From the NCBI GenBank assembly GCA_016212425.1, contig JACRGJ010000034.1, positions 1 to 50,755 on the forward strand: a stretch of DNA of 50,755 nucleotides. The letters run 5' to 3'. The DNA comes from Micrococcales bacterium (GTDB lineage Bacteria > Actinomycetota > Actinomycetes > Actinomycetales > Microbacteriaceae). Below the pieces are notes generated by a model. It was not told where the DNA came from. It searched no databases and worked only from the letters and a program-made list of their open reading frames with translations. The translations under genes were made by a program, and so were the position numbers. Below are positions 9,046 to 19,064 of this stretch, piece by piece (position 1 is the stretch's first letter; each line of letters opens with the position of its first letter).

Positions 9046-10065
9046 GTGCCGGGGAGCGGGAACCAGGGCGTGGTCGGCACGCCGCTGGTCATCGCCCACC
9101 GTGGGGCGAGCGGATACCGGCCCGAGCACACGGCCTCCGCGTACCGCCTCGCCCTCGCCCTCGGGGCGGATGCGGTGGAGCCGGACCTCGTCGCCAGCCG
9201 CGACGGCGTGTTGGTCATCCGTCACGAGAACGAGATCTCCGGCACGACCGATGTGGCCGCGCATCCGGAGTTCGCCGCCCGCCGCACGACCCGGGAGGTG
9301 GACGGCCGGGCGGTGACCGGCTGGTTCACCGAGGACTTCACCTGGGCCGAGCTCGCGACGCTCCGTGCGCGGGAGCGGTTGCCCGCGCTGCGCCAGCACT
9401 CGACGCGCTTCGACGGGATCGAGCGGATGCTGCGCCTGGAGGACCTGCTGCAGCTCCTCGAGGCGCACGCCGAGTCGACCGGGCGATACGTCGGCCTCGT
9501 CGCGGAGGTGAAGCACGCGACGCACTTCGCGGCGGCGGGGCTGCCGCTGGACGAGCTCGTCGCCGCGGCCGTCGCGGCGGTGCCTGCGGAGGCGCTCGTG
9601 GTGGAGAGCTTCGAGCGGACGGTGCTCGACCGCATCCGGGACCGCGGCGCTGCCGGGCGGCGGGTGTACCTGCTCGAGGACGAGGGCGCGCCACCCGACC
9701 TCGTCGCGCGGCACGGATCCGCGGCGGCGAGCTACGCGGCGCAGCTCGCCCCGGACGCCCTCCCGGTGCTGGCCGGGGACCTCGACGGGATCAGCGTGCC
9801 GAAGTCGCTCGTGCTCGAGTCCCGGCACGGGGTCCGGCGGTCGTCCGGGCTGGTCGAGCGGGCGGTCGCCGCGGGGCTCGCGGTGTTCACCTGGACGCTG
9901 CGCGCCGAGAATCGCTTCCTGTTCCGGGAGCACCGCATCGGCTCGGCGAAGGGCGACCACGGCGACTGGCGCCGAGAGTTCTCGCTGCTCCTCGGCACCG
10001 GGGTGAGCGGCGTCTTCGCCGACCAGCCCGACCTCGCCCTCGCGGCGCGCGACGGCATGGGCTGA
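9046..10065 (+). CDS. Glycerophosphodiester phosphodiesterase
   Basis: 339 residues from GTG 9046, the only in-frame start just before the conserved core. VIAHRGASGYRPEHTASAYRLAL carries the HRG motif; AVEPDLVASRDGVLVIRHENEI carries the E-x-D metal ligands and the second catalytic His. Later VAEVKH and the C-terminal VFTWTLRAENRFL and GVFADQPD complete the GDPD TIM barrel. There is no signal peptide, so the enzyme is probably cytosolic. It hydrolyses glycerophosphodiesters from phospholipid turnover into an alcohol and glycerol-3-phosphate, the substrate of the GlpD encoded at the window's left edge. The 70-residue insert between ISGTTDVAAHPEFAARRTT and the following core strand is typical of the larger GlpQ-like members. 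Confidence 0.9.
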   Translation: MPGSGNQGVVGTPLVIAHRGASGYRPEHTASAYRLALALGADAVEPDLVASRDGVLVIRHENEISGTTDVAAHPEFAARRTTREVDGRAVTGWFTEDFTWAELATLRARERLPALRQHSTRFDGIERMLRLEDLLQLLEAHAESTGRYVGLVAEVKHATHFAAAGLPLDELVAAAVAAVPAEALVVESFERTVLDRIRDRGAAGRRVYLLEDEGAPPDLVARHGSAAASYAAQLAPDALPVLAGDLDGISVPKSLVLESRHGVRRSSGLVERAVAAGLAVFTWTLRAENRFLFREHRIGSAKGDHGDWRREFSLLLGTGVSGVFADQPDLALAARDGMG

Positions 10066-10106
10066 ACCGCTCCGCTGTCCGGCGTCGCGCCTACACTCGG
10101 AGGGAC

Positions 10107-12533
10107 ATGAGCTTCGTCCTCGAGGGGCTGGAACCCGATCCGATCGCGCGCGGTTCCGAGGTGCCCGGGGAGCTGCTGGCGGGGCTCAATCCGCCCCAGC
10201 GCGAGGCGGTGCTCTACCGCGGCCAGGCGTTGCTCATCGTGGCCGGTGCGGGCTCGGGGAAGACCAGCGTGCTGACCCGGCGGATCGCCGGACTGATCGC
10301 CACCCGCGAGGCGTACCCCAGCCAGCTGCTGGCCATCACGTTCACGAACAAGGCGGCGAACGAGATGCGCGAACGCGTCCGCGCGCTCGTCGGCGGCGCG
10401 ATCGAGGGGATGTGGATCTCCACCTTCCACTCCGCATGCGTGCGGATCCTGCGCCGCCAGGCCGAGGCGTTCGGGCTCTCGCCGAGTTTCACCATCTACG
10501 ACACCGCCGACAGCCGGGCGCTGCTCAAGCGCCTCATCAAGGAGCTCGACGCCGACATCCTCGGCTTCACGGTCGGCAGCGCCGCGGCGCGCATCTCGAA
10601 GCTCAAGAACGAGTTGACCGATGCCGAGGCGTTCGCCCGCAACGCGAACTTCGACGACCCGAAGGAGGCCGCGTTCGTCGAGATCTTCCGGCGTTACCAG
10701 ACCTCGCTCGCGCGCGCGAAGGCGATGGACTTCGACGACCTCATCGCGCAGACCGTCTACCTGTTCCGCGCGTTCCCGGAGGTCGCGGCCCTCTACCAGC
10801 GGCGCTTCCGCCACGTGCTGGTCGACGAGTACCAGGACACCAACCACGCCCAGTACGCCCTGATCCGCGAGCTGGTGCGCGGGGTGAAGCCGCAGCACGT
10901 GCCGGCCGACACCCGCATCCGCACGAATGCCGACGGCGGCATATCTCCGGCGTCGCTGACGGTCGTGGGCGATTCGGACCAGTCGATCTACGCCTTCCGT
11001 GGGGCGGACATCCGCAACATCGTCGAGTTCGAGCGGGACTTCCCCGATGCCAGGGTGGTGCTGCTCGAGCAGAACTACCGCTCGAGCCAGAACATCCTCG
11101 ACGCCGCCAACGCGGTCATCGCGAACAACTTCGACCGGGTCGCGAAGAACCTCTTCACCGCCACCGGCGCGGGCGAGCCGATCGTCGGCTACACCGGGTA
11201 CAGCGCCCACGACGAGGCACAGTTCGTGGCCGACGAGGTGGACGCCCTGCACGGCGCTCGCGGGGGCGGCGGGAAGCTCAGCTACGACGACATCGCCGTC
11301 TTCGTGCGCACCAACTCCCAGACCCGGCCGCTGGAGGAGATCTTCATCCGCTCCGGCATCCCGTACCGCATCCCCGGCGGCACCAAATTCTACGAACGCG
11401 CCGAGATCAAGGATGCGATGGCCTACCTGATCCAGGTCGTCAACCCCGCCGACGACCTCTCCCTGCGGCGCGTGCTGAACACGCCGCGGCGAGGAATCGG
11501 GCCCGCGACCGAGGCGGCACTGCAGGCGCACGCCGACCGGATGGGGATGCCCCTGCGGGAGGCCCTGCGCGAGGCCGCTCAGCTGAATCTGGGCGCGAAG
11601 GTGACCGCCGCCATCTTGCAGCTGTCGCAGCTGCTCGACGACGCGGCGGAGATGTCGCTCGGCATGGACACGCAGGGGGTGCTGCATCCGGGTCCGCCGT
11701 TCGACGTGCTGAAGCTGCTCATGGACCGCACCGGCTACGTCGCCGCGCTGCGCGCCACCGGCGACGCGCAGGACGAGGCGCGGGCGGAGAACGTCGAGGA
11801 GCTGCTGGCGCAGACGCGCGAATTCCGACGGCAGAACGAGGCAGCCGGGCTGCTCGACTTCCTCACCAACGTCGCGCTGCTCGCCGCCGCCGACGAGATC
11901 GAGGACGAGGACGGCTCCGTCTCGATCATGACCCTGCACACGGCCAAGGGGCTCGAGTACGACACGGTGTTCCTGACCGGGGTGGAGGAGGGGCTGCTGC
12001 CGCACCAGATGTCGGCAGGGGAACCCGGCGGGGTGCAGGAGGAGCGGCGGCTGTTCTACGTGGGCGTGACCCGCGCCAAGCGCCGGCTCTACATCTCGCT
12101 GGCGATGACCCGCTCGCAGTTCGGCGACACCTCCGTGGCACTGCCGAGCCGGTACCTGCAGGAGATCCCCGAGGGGCTGATCGACTGGCGCCAGTCGCCT
12201 GGCGGGGCGAACTCGCACGGCGGCACCCGACCGCGGGCGCTCAACGCCCGCGGGGGCGGAGCCCGGGAGCGCTTCAGCTACGCCGGATCGCTGCCCGCGT
12301 CACCCCAGCCGCCGCGCGAGAAGCGGGAGTGGGCCAACTCCGTGACCGGCAAGGTGCGGGACAACGGCGACCTCACGCTGGACGTGGGCGACCGCATCCG
12401 CCACAGCGACTTCGGGGACGGGCGCGTGGCCGGCGTCAGCGGCCAGGGCGCGAAGACGATCGCCGAGGTGATGTTCGACACCGCGGGCCGCAAGAAGCTG
12501 CTCGTGAAGATCGCGCCGATCGAGAAGCTCTAG
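10107..12533 (+). CDS. pcrA: ATP-dependent DNA helicase PcrA/UvrD (SF1)
   Basis: 808 residues from ATG 10107, with GGAGG just upstream and a TACACT hexamer at 10092-10097. Superfamily 1A motifs appear in order: LNPPQREAV (Q motif), VAGAGSGKTSVL with Lys52 (Walker A), AITFTNKAANEM (Ia), VDEYQDTNHAQ (II), VVGDSDQSIYAFRGAD (III), LEQNYRSSQNIL (IV), VSIMTLHTAKGLEYDTVF (V) and FYVGVTRAKRRLYIS (VI). The C-terminal 50 residues (VGDRIRHSDFGDGRVAGV...VKIAPIEKL) form the Tudor-like domain that binds RNA polymerase in PcrA. The helicase unwinds 3'-5' in repair and replication restart. A mycobacterial UvrD1-type name would be equivalent. Confidence 0.96.
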   Translation: MSFVLEGLEPDPIARGSEVPGELLAGLNPPQREAVLYRGQALLIVAGAGSGKTSVLTRRIAGLIATREAYPSQLLAITFTNKAANEMRERVRALVGGAIEGMWISTFHSACVRILRRQAEAFGLSPSFTIYDTADSRALLKRLIKELDADILGFTVGSAAARISKLKNELTDAEAFARNANFDDPKEAAFVEIFRRYQTSLARAKAMDFDDLIAQTVYLFRAFPEVAALYQRRFRHVLVDEYQDTNHAQYALIRELVRGVKPQHVPADTRIRTNADGGISPASLTVVGDSDQSIYAFRGADIRNIVEFERDFPDARVVLLEQNYRSSQNILDAANAVIANNFDRVAKNLFTATGAGEPIVGYTGYSAHDEAQFVADEVDALHGARGGGGKLSYDDIAVFVRTNSQTRPLEEIFIRSGIPYRIPGGTKFYERAEIKDAMAYLIQVVNPADDLSLRRVLNTPRRGIGPATEAALQAHADRMGMPLREALREAAQLNLGAKVTAAILQLSQLLDDAAEMSLGMDTQGVLHPGPPFDVLKLLMDRTGYVAALRATGDAQDEARAENVEELLAQTREFRRQNEAAGLLDFLTNVALLAAADEIEDEDGSVSIMTLHTAKGLEYDTVFLTGVEEGLLPHQMSAGEPGGVQEERRLFYVGVTRAKRRLYISLAMTRSQFGDTSVALPSRYLQEIPEGLIDWRQSPGGANSHGGTRPRALNARGGGARERFSYAGSLPASPQPPREKREWANSVTGKVRDNGDLTLDVGDRIRHSDFGDGRVAGVSGQGAKTIAEVMFDTAGRKKLLVKIAPIEKL

Positions 12534-12640
12534 CCGCGCACCGCGCCGGTCACCCCGTCGTGAGGGGCGTCGGGGGCGCCGCGGCCGGACCGGATGTTCG
12601 CTAACGTTCCCCTCGCATCCGTCCCGACCGAAGGAGCGCC

Positions 12641-13021
12641 ATGGCCGCCAGCACGACTTTCGTTCTCTCCGGTGACCCGGCGGCAGCGCGCGCCGTCGTC
12701 GACGGTGTCGTCGCCGAGCGCGGCTACACCGGCGAGCTGACCCCGAACGGCACCGTCAAGGTGAGCCGCGGGAGTCTCCCGAAGACGCTCCTGCTCGGTG
12801 CGCTCGCCGGGAAGAACTTCCACCTCACCTACCTGCTCGACTACGGCACGGATGCCGCAGGCAACACCACGGCGACCCTGCATCGCGAGCTCGGCGGCAG
12901 CGCCCTCAAGGGTGGCGCGATCGGGGCGAGCAAGGCGGCCGAGGAGTACCAGGCGTTCGTCGACGCGATCGGACACGCTGCCAGCCAGTCCGGCGCGTAC
13001 ATCTCGCACAGCACCGTCTGA
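12641..13021 (+). CDS. Small conserved actinobacterial protein, function unknown
   Basis: 126 residues from ATG 12641, preceded by AAGGAG. It is probably soluble. The N-terminus (TTFVLSGDPAAARAVVDGVVAERGYTGELTPNGTVKVSRG) reads like an alpha/beta fold in which a helix pairs residues for a membrane- or lipid-facing domain, but I do not recognise a named family. The middle, SLPKTLLLGALAGKNFHLTYLLDYGTDAAGN, has a short hydrophobic helix. The C-terminus is helical and ends with a Ser-rich stretch. A clean ribosome site, strong codon bias and no competing frame make it real. It stands alone between pcrA and the convergent MpaB-like gene. Confidence 0.75.
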   Translation: MAASTTFVLSGDPAAARAVVDGVVAERGYTGELTPNGTVKVSRGSLPKTLLLGALAGKNFHLTYLLDYGTDAAGNTTATLHRELGGSALKGGAIGASKAAEEYQAFVDAIGHAASQSGAYISHSTV

Positions 13022-13070
13022 ATCCGGCGCACCGTGCGGCGGCGAACCCGATCCGCACCCGTCGCGCCCC

Positions 13071-13802
13071 TCAGCGGGCCAGACGTCGAGCGGGGAGCTC
13101 GCGGAGCGCCCGCGGAGTGAGGCGCCACACGAGCCGGATGCCGCGGAGGGTCCGCCGGTAGCGGCGTTCGAGGGCGGGCGTCCAGTTCTGCCCGTAGGCG
13201 GCACGCACCGCGGGCGGCAGCAGACCGGCGGTCAGGAGCCGCCCGAGCGGCATCGCCGCCCGCAGCCAGAGCGGGCCGCCGCGGGGGCGCATCAGCTGAG
13301 CCGCCACCCGTCGGGCGTCGGGGGTCACGGCGGGGGTCGCCACGGCATCCGCCCACCACGCCTCGAACGCCGCGCGGTCGCGTAGCCAGAGGCCGGGGGG
13401 CATCCCCAGCGCGGAGCCCAGACGCGACGAGCGCGCGTAGACCTCGTCCGCGAGGCGGGGCTCGAGGGGTCCGTAGATCGCCTCGTGCGCGCGGGAGCCG
13501 GCCCAGTAGAGGGTGCCGGCCACCCAGAGCTGCCGTTGCGGATCGTCGGCGCCGGGGATGCCGCGGTGGGCCCGCGTCACCGTGGTCGCGGCGTCCCGGG
13601 CGGCATCCGCCTCGAGAGCGACGGAGTAGACGTAGCGGAGCGTGCCGGTGAGCCGCCCTACCGGATCGCGTGCGAACCGGCTGTGCCGCGCGACCGAGGC
13701 GGCGACCACCGGGTCGAGCAGCTGCAGCAGGATGGCCGCGCCGCCGGCCAGAACGAGCACGCCGTCGGCGGCCCAGTCGCGGTAGCGGCGGGGGTGGAGC
13801 AC
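13071..13802 (-). CDS. MpaB-like oxygenase family protein (DUF2236)
   Basis: 243 residues from GTG 13802, chosen for GGAG eight bases upstream; the much longer open frame is antisense to the next gene. Recognisable segments are LLQLLDPVVAASVARHSRFARDPVGRLTGTLRYVYSVAL, RAHRGIPG, LWVAGTLYWAGSRAHEAIYGPL and the basic C-terminus RRTLRGIRLVWRLTPRALRELPARRL. These match the DUF2236/MpaB family, related to a heme-dependent latex-clearing oxygenase fold with conserved His and Arg around heme. The native substrate is unknown. It faces the divergent oxidoreductase gene at 13896, and such neighbouring pairs may share a role in lipid or isoprenoid oxidation, but that is only an inference. Confidence 0.82.
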   Translation of the reverse strand: MLHPRRYRDWAADGVLVLAGGAAILLQLLDPVVAASVARHSRFARDPVGRLTGTLRYVYSVALEADAARDAATTVTRAHRGIPGADDPQRQLWVAGTLYWAGSRAHEAIYGPLEPRLADEVYARSSRLGSALGMPPGLWLRDRAAFEAWWADAVATPAVTPDARRVAAQLMRPRGGPLWLRAAMPLGRLLTAGLLPPAVRAAYGQNWTPALERRYRRTLRGIRLVWRLTPRALRELPARRLAR

Positions 13803-13882
13803 GCTCCATTCTCCGACGCCGTGCTCTCGCGTCCCCGACTCGGCGCTCGGGGCGCACCCCGGCCGCAGCGTGCGCCCGCGGC

Positions 13883-13888
13883 TAGCAT
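13883..13888 (+). promoter_or_regulatory. TAGCAT -10 hexamer for the oxidoreductase gene
   Basis: TAGCAT ends seven bases before GTG 13896 with no ribosome-binding site between, so a leaderless transcript is inferred. It supports that start over ATG 13902. Confidence 0.45.
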
Positions 13889-13895
13889 CGGGACG

Positions 13896-15371
13896 GTGCG
13901 GATGCTCGTCACCGGTGCCACCGGGTACCTCGGCGGTCGCCTCGCGCCGCGGCTCGCCGCCGCGGGTCACGAGGTGCGCGTGATCGTCCGTGATGCCGCC
14001 CGGCTGCGCAGCGTGCCCTGGTCGGACGAGGTCGAGGTGGTGCAGGGCGATCTGACCGACGCGGCTGCCGTGCGGCGCGCCGTCGAGGGCATGGACGTCG
14101 TCTACTACCTCGTGCACTCGATGACCGCGCGGAAGGACTTCGGCCGGGTCGAGTCGGCGATCGCCCGCACCGTCGCGGACGCGGCGCGTGCGGCCGGGGT
14201 GGCGCGCATCGTCTACCTCGGCGGGTTGCATCCGGATGCCGATCCGGCCGAGCTCTCGCCCCACCTGCGCTCGCGGGCGGAGGTGGGCCGCATCCTGCGG
14301 GAATCCGGAGTGCCGACCGCCGCGCTGCAGGCCGGGGTGATCATCGGCTCCGGCTCGGCCAGCTTCGAGATGATCCGCCACCTCACCGAGGTGCTGCCGT
14401 ACATGCCCGCCCCGCGGTGGGTGCGCAACCGGGTGCAGCCGATCGCGGTGCGGGACGTCCTGTACTACCTCATGGCGGCCGCCGCCCTCCCGCCCGAGGT
14501 GAATCGGACCTTCGACATCGGCGGCCCCGACGTCTTCCGCTACGGGCAGCTGATGAACGGCTACGCCGTGGAGGCGGGGCTCGCCCAACGACCGATCGCG
14601 CCACTGCCGGTGCTCACGCCGTGGCTCGCCTCGCAGTGGGTCAACCTCGTCACGCCCATCCCGCGCTCCCTCGCCGTGCCGATCATCTCCTCGCTGCAGC
14701 ACGACGCGGTCGTGCACGAGCGCGACATCGCCGAGTGGATCCCCGATCCGCCCGGAGGTCTCACCGGCTACCGCCGGGCCGTGCGCCTCGCGCTCGAGAA
14801 GATGCGGGCCGGCGAGGTGGAGACGAGCTGGCAGGACGACCCGATCGACGGTGCGCCGAGCGATCCGCTGCCCTCGGACCCCGACTGGGCAGGGCACACG
14901 GTCGACCTGGACAGCAGAGAGCGGCGCTCCACCGCATCCGTCGAGCAGCTCTGGCGGGTGATCGAGGGCATCGGCGGGGCGAACGGCTGGTACTCCCTGC
15001 CCTTCGCGTGGGAGCTGCGCGGCCTGGCCGACAAGGTGGTCGGTGGCACCGGGTTGCGGCGCGGTCGCCGCGACCCGCACCGGCTGCGGGAGGGCGACGC
15101 GCTCGACTGGTGGCGGGTGGAGCGGATCGAGCCGGGCCGGTTGCTGCGTCTGCGCGCCGAGATGAAGCTCCCGGGGCGGGCCTGGCTCGAGTTGCGCGCG
15201 GACCCCGACGGGGAGGGTTCGATCTACCGGCAGCGCGCGATCTTCTTCCCGCGCGGGCTGTTCGGCCGGCTGTACTGGTACGGGATCCTGCCCGCCCACG
15301 GCGTGATCTTCCCGGGCATGGCCAAACGGATCACCGCCGCCGCGGAGGGCGCAGGCACCCTCGAGGGATAG
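13896..15371 (+). CDS. NAD(P)-binding oxidoreductase fused to DUF2867
   Basis: 491 residues. Residues 1-300 form an atypical short-chain dehydrogenase: [34 protein letters not shown] is the Rossmann GxxGYxG dinucleotide site. [30 protein letters not shown] follows, then [13 protein letters not shown] and [15 protein letters not shown], as in NmrA/TMR-like proteins. Residues about 340-491 are a DUF2867 domain, a START-like fold ([29 protein letters not shown] ... [14 protein letters not shown]). The combination is widespread in actinobacteria, with no settled substrate. GTG 13896 is preferred since TAGCAT lies seven bases upstream. Its stop TAG is part of the -10 hexamer of sucC, so the two genes are tightly packed. 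Confidence 0.86.
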   Translation: MRMLVTGATGYLGGRLAPRLAAAGHEVRVIVRDAARLRSVPWSDEVEVVQGDLTDAAAVRRAVEGMDVVYYLVHSMTARKDFGRVESAIARTVADAARAAGVARIVYLGGLHPDADPAELSPHLRSRAEVGRILRESGVPTAALQAGVIIGSGSASFEMIRHLTEVLPYMPAPRWVRNRVQPIAVRDVLYYLMAAAALPPEVNRTFDIGGPDVFRYGQLMNGYAVEAGLAQRPIAPLPVLTPWLASQWVNLVTPIPRSLAVPIISSLQHDAVVHERDIAEWIPDPPGGLTGYRRAVRLALEKMRAGEVETSWQDDPIDGAPSDPLPSDPDWAGHTVDLDSRERRSTASVEQLWRVIEGIGGANGWYSLPFAWELRGLADKVVGGTGLRRGRRDPHRLREGDALDWWRVERIEPGRLLRLRAEMKLPGRAWLELRADPDGEGSIYRQRAIFFPRGLFGRLYWYGILPAHGVIFPGMAKRITAAAEGAGTLEG

Positions 15372-15374
15372 GCT
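15369..15374 (+). promoter_or_regulatory. TAGGCT -10 hexamer for sucC
   Basis: TAGGCT overlaps the TAG stop (15369-15371) of the preceding gene and lies eight bases before the sucC GTG. It fits a near-leaderless sucCD transcript. Confidence 0.4.
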
Positions 15375-15382
15375 CGCAGACC

Positions 15383-16555
15383 GTGGATCTCTACGAGTAT
15401 CAGGCCCGCGATCTGTTCGAGAAGCACGGGGTGCCGGTGCTCGCCGGCATCGTCGCCGACACCCCCGCCGAGGCGCGGGCGGCCGCCGAGAAGCTCGGCG
15501 GCGTGACGGTGGTCAAGGCCCAGGTCAAGGTCGGCGGTCGCGGCAAAGCCGGCGGGGTGAAGGTCGCGAAGACCCCCGACGAGGCGGAAGCCGCCGCGCA
15601 GGCGATCCTCGGGATGGACATCAAGGGGCATACCGTGCACCGGGTGATGGTCGCCGCGGGCGCGGACATCCGCGAGGAGTACTACTTCTCCGTCCTGCTC
15701 GACCGCGCGAATCGCTCCTACCTCTCCCTCTCGAGCTTCGAGGGCGGGGTGGAGATCGAACAGCTGGCCGAGGAGCGCCCGGATGCCCTGGCGCGCGTCG
15801 AGGTCGACCCCGGCGTCGGCATCGACCTCGACAAGGCCCGCGAGATCGCCGTCGCCGCGAAGTTCCCCGTCGAGCTGATCGAGAAGGTCGCCGCGGTCAT
15901 GGTCGCCCTCTACGGCGTCTACACCGCGGAGGACGCGACGCTCGTCGAGGTCAACCCGCTCGTGCGGACCGGCTCGGGCGAGATCGTCGCCCTCGACGGC
16001 AAGGTGTCGCTGGACGACAACGCCGACTTTCGGCATCCGGAGCACGCGGAGCTCGTCGACCGCGCCGCGGAGGACCCGCTGGAGGCGAAGGCCAAGCAGC
16101 ACGACCTGAACTACGTCAAGCTCGACGGCCAGGTCGGCATCATCGGCAACGGCGCCGGGCTCGTCATGTCGACGCTGGATGTCGTGGCCTACGCCGGCGA
16201 GGCGCACGGCGGCGTGAAGCCGGCCAACTTCCTCGACATCGGCGGCGGCGCCTCGGCCGAGATCATGGCCGCCGGCCTGGACGTGATCCTCGGCGACCCC
16301 CAGGTGCAGAGCGTCTTCGTCAACGTCTTCGGCGGGATCACCTCGTGCGTCGCGGTCGCGAACGGCATCGTCCGCGCGCTCGAGATCCTGGGCGACGCGG
16401 CGACGAAGCCGATCGTGGTGCGCCTGGACGGCAACCAGGTGGAGGAGGGCCGCGCGATCCTCGCCGCGGCCGCGCATCCGCTGGTCACCCTGGCCACCAC
16501 GATGGACGACGGCGCCGACTCGGCCGCCCAGCTCGCCGCCACCGCGCAGAAGTAA
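15383..16555 (+). CDS. sucC: Succinate-CoA ligase (ADP-forming), beta subunit
   Basis: 390 residues from GTG 15383, beginning [18 protein letters not shown] as in other SucC. The ATP-grasp domain (about 1-235) shows [26 protein letters not shown] (nucleotide loop) and LVEVNPLV (metal-binding Glu and Asn). The ligase domain contains [39 protein letters not shown] and [20 protein letters not shown]. It forms the alpha2beta2 or alphabeta enzyme with SucD, converting succinyl-CoA to succinate with ATP or GTP formation in the TCA cycle. The partner gene follows after 12 bases. Length and motifs are complete. Confidence 0.97.
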   Translation: MDLYEYQARDLFEKHGVPVLAGIVADTPAEARAAAEKLGGVTVVKAQVKVGGRGKAGGVKVAKTPDEAEAAAQAILGMDIKGHTVHRVMVAAGADIREEYYFSVLLDRANRSYLSLSSFEGGVEIEQLAEERPDALARVEVDPGVGIDLDKAREIAVAAKFPVELIEKVAAVMVALYGVYTAEDATLVEVNPLVRTGSGEIVALDGKVSLDDNADFRHPEHAELVDRAAEDPLEAKAKQHDLNYVKLDGQVGIIGNGAGLVMSTLDVVAYAGEAHGGVKPANFLDIGGGASAEIMAAGLDVILGDPQVQSVFVNVFGGITSCVAVANGIVRALEILGDAATKPIVVRLDGNQVEEGRAILAAAAHPLVTLATTMDDGADSAAQLAATAQK

Positions 16556-16567
16556 GGATCCAGAGAC

Positions 16568-17467
16568 ATGTCGATCTTCCTCGACCGGAACTCCACCGTC
16601 ATCGTGCAGGGCATCACCGGCGGCGAGGGCACGAAGCACACGGCGCTCATGCTCAAGGCGGGCACGAACGTCGTCGGCGGCGTCAACGCCCGCAAGGCCG
16701 GCACCACGGTCGCCCACACCGACCGCGACGGCGACCCCGTCGAGCTGCCGGTGTTCGGCTCCGTCGCCGAGGCGATGGAGAAGACCGGGGCGGATGTGTC
16801 CATCGCCTTCGTGCCCCCCGCCTTCGCGAAGGACGCCATGATCGAGGCGATCGACGCCGGCATCCCGCTGCTCGTCGTCATCACCGAGGGCATTCCGGTG
16901 CAGGACTCGGCCGAGGCGTGGGCCCACGCGAAGGCGAAGGGCACCACCCGGATCATCGGGCCCAACTGTCCCGGCATCATCACTCCCGGCGAGTCGCTGG
17001 TGGGCATCACCCCCGCCACCATCACCGGCGCCGGACCCATCGGACTGGTCTCGAAGTCGGGCACGCTGACCTACCAGATGATGTACGAGCTGCGCGATCT
17101 GGGCTTCTCAACCGCGATCGGCATCGGCGGCGACCCGGTGATCGGGACGACGCACATCGACGCGATCGAGGCGTTCGAGAACGACCCCGACACGAAGGCG
17201 ATCGTGATGATCGGCGAGATCGGCGGCGACGCGGAGGAGCGCGCGGCGGATTACATCCGCGCTCATGTCAGCAAGCCGGTTGTCGGCTACGTCGCCGGCT
17301 TCACGGCGCCCGAGGGCAAGACGATGGGGCATGCGGGAGCGATCGTCTCCGGCTCGGCCGGCACCGCGCAGGCGAAGAAGGAGGCCCTCGAGGCCGCCGG
17401 TGTCCGGGTCGGGAAGACCCCCTCGGAGACCGCCGACCTGATGCGCGAGATCATCGCCGCCCTCTGA
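16568..17467 (+). CDS. sucD: Succinate-CoA ligase, alpha subunit
   Basis: 299 residues. The CoA-binding Rossmann domain starts [41 protein letters not shown] is the conserved CoA-ligase segment, and [13 protein letters not shown] and [19 protein letters not shown] follow. The phosphorylated active-site histidine is His255 in GHAGAIVSG. It accepts the phosphoryl group and binds CoA; the beta subunit binds the nucleotide. AAGGA lies about ten bases ahead of the ATG. The gene is the last of the sucCD pair and is followed after about 55 bases by a striking double-palindrome repeat (17522-17591) that may end the transcript. Confidence 0.97.
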   Translation: MSIFLDRNSTVIVQGITGGEGTKHTALMLKAGTNVVGGVNARKAGTTVAHTDRDGDPVELPVFGSVAEAMEKTGADVSIAFVPPAFAKDAMIEAIDAGIPLLVVITEGIPVQDSAEAWAHAKAKGTTRIIGPNCPGIITPGESLVGITPATITGAGPIGLVSKSGTLTYQMMYELRDLGFSTAIGIGGDPVIGTTHIDAIEAFENDPDTKAIVMIGEIGGDAEERAADYIRAHVSKPVVGYVAGFTAPEGKTMGHAGAIVSGSAGTAQAKKEALEAAGVRVGKTPSETADLMREIIAAL

Positions 17468-17521
17468 GCGCCCCGCCGCCCCGGTTCGAGACACCGCCCC
17501 GGCGGCTCACCGTCCCTGTTC

Positions 17522-17591
17522 GGGACAACAGCTGTCGTCGCTCCGCACTGCGGGGATCTCCGCTGTACGCGGCGACGACAGCTGTTGTCCC
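17522..17591. repeat. Intergenic double-palindrome repeat, copy 1
   Basis: Perfect 19-bp inverted repeats, 17522-17540 and 17573-17591, flank a 32-base spacer. Each arm is itself nearly palindromic around ACAGCTGT (consensus GACAACAGCTGTTGTC). The spacer contains GGGATCTCCGCTGT, shared with a second copy at 29075-29150. It lies downstream of sucD. It could be a terminator, a REP/BIME-like element or a site for a dimeric protein. Confidence 0.8.
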
Positions 17592-17643
17592 CGGGATTCG
17601 CGCGGGAGCGGAGGGGTGCCGCCGCCAGCGGGAGGGGGGCGGT

Positions 17644-17649
17644 TAGGGT
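17644..17649 (+). promoter_or_regulatory. TAGGGT -10 hexamer for the PerM-like gene
   Basis: TAGGGT ends seven bases before GTG 17657 and overlaps the alternative GTG at 17648, which argues for the 17657 start and a leaderless mRNA. Confidence 0.4.
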
Positions 17650-17656
17650 GCCTGGC

Positions 17657-19006
17657 GTGACCCGCCGCCTCACCGTGCTCTTCTCGCTGTTCGAGGCGGT
17701 GCTCGTGGCGGGGATCGGCATCGCCATCCCCCTGGTTCCCCTGACGGTCATCTGGGCCGCGCAGTACGGCTTCGCACCCGACTGGATGATCTTCTGGCGC
17801 GCCTCCGTCGACGTCTGGCTCGTCGGTCACGGCGTCGACCTGACGCTCCTGCCGAACGCGACGATCCAGGCCCTCGTCGGCTCTGCCGAGCCCGTGCGGA
17901 TCACCATGGCGGCCCTCGGGTTCGCCCTCCTCACCCTGCTGCTCGGCGCGCGGGCGGGGGCCAGGATCGCCGAGACCGGCCACCGCATCCTGGGGCTGTG
18001 CACCACGACCCTCGCGTTCGGCGCCCTGTCGGCCGGGCTCGCCTTCACGGCGCTGCTGCCGGCGGCGCGCCCCTCGTTCTGGCAGGGCGCGTTCCTGCCG
18101 ACCGGCGTCTACCTCCTCGGTCTGCTCGTCTCGGTGCTGGTCTCCGAGCCGGAGCTCGGACCGGATGCCGGGCTCAGCCCGGCACGGGTGCTCGCGGCCC
18201 GCTGGTCGCCGCGGCTGCGCGCGCTCGTAGCGACGTCGCTCCGCGCGGGCCTCGGGGCGGCCGCGATCACCGTGCTGGTCAGCGCGGTCACCGTCGCGGT
18301 GCTCGTCGTGAGCAACTACGCGCAGCTGATCCGCCTCTACGAGAGCCTCCACGCGGACGTCGCCGGTTCGGTCGCGGTCACGGCCGCGCAGCTCGCGATC
18401 CTCCCGAACCTCGTGCTGTGGGCCGCGAGCTGGTTCGTGGGTCCCGGCTTCGCGCTGGGCGTCGGCTCGAGCATCTCGCCGCTCGGCACCGTGGCCGGGC
18501 CGCTTCCCGCGATACCCCTCCTCGGGGCGATCCCGCAGGGCCAGTTCGCGTTCGCCTTCGCGGGACTGATCGTGCCGGTGGTCGCCGGCTTCCTCGCCGG
18601 GGTCGGCGCGCGACGCGGCCTGCGGGAGGCGTCGGCCGACGGTCACCCCGGCGCATGGATGTTCGCCGCCGCGGGCGCAGGGGGCGTGATCGGCGGAGGG
18701 ACGCTCGCGCTGCTCTCGTGGGCCTCGGCCGGGTCGGCCGGTCCCGGCCGCTTCGTGCAGCTGGGGCCGGACCCGATCGCGGTGGGGCTCTCGGCCGCGC
18801 TGGAGCTCGCTGTGGCGATCGGGATCGGACTCGCCGTCGGCGGGGGCGGCGCCGGGATCGGCCGGCGGCTGCCGTGGGCGCGGATGCGGATGGCGGAACC
18901 CGAGTCGGCCCTCCGCCACCCGGCCGACCGCGGCGCCGCGTCCCGCGCCGAGCACGACAGCACCGCCACCGCCGAGCTCGAGACCGTTCCGCCGCGCCGA
19001 GACTGA
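17657..19006 (+). CDS. PerM-like DUF6350 integral membrane protein
   Basis: 449 residues with about ten to twelve hydrophobic helices from residue 5 to about 415. The N-terminal FEAVLVAGIGIAIPLVPLTVIWAAQYGF and the signature WRASVDVWLVGHGVDLTL mark the DUF6350 family, whose Mycobacterium tuberculosis member PerM supports cell division by stabilising FtsB. The middle SWFVGPGFALGVGSSISPLGTVAGPLPAIPLLGAIPQG is highly conserved. The C-terminus is polar and Glu/Arg-rich. Direct evidence is limited to membrane topology and family motifs; the cell-division link is from the homologue. It precedes purN, an order frequently seen in actinobacteria. Confidence 0.84.
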   Translation: MTRRLTVLFSLFEAVLVAGIGIAIPLVPLTVIWAAQYGFAPDWMIFWRASVDVWLVGHGVDLTLLPNATIQALVGSAEPVRITMAALGFALLTLLLGARAGARIAETGHRILGLCTTTLAFGALSAGLAFTALLPAARPSFWQGAFLPTGVYLLGLLVSVLVSEPELGPDAGLSPARVLAARWSPRLRALVATSLRAGLGAAAITVLVSAVTVAVLVVSNYAQLIRLYESLHADVAGSVAVTAAQLAILPNLVLWAASWFVGPGFALGVGSSISPLGTVAGPLPAIPLLGAIPQGQFAFAFAGLIVPVVAGFLAGVGARRGLREASADGHPGAWMFAAAGAGGVIGGGTLALLSWASAGSAGPGRFVQLGPDPIAVGLSAALELAVAIGIGLAVGGGGAGIGRRLPWARMRMAEPESALRHPADRGAASRAEHDSTATAELETVPPRRD

Positions 19007-19064
19007 GCCGACTCGAAGCCGACCAGGGCCTCGCGGCGGCGCGGGGGCGCCGCCGGGCCGTCGC

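Noticed and set aside
13803-15299. N-terminal extension of the MpaB-like protein to 742 residues
   Set aside because: The extension is antisense to the oxidoreductase gene. GTG 13802 has a ribosome site and gives the family's length.
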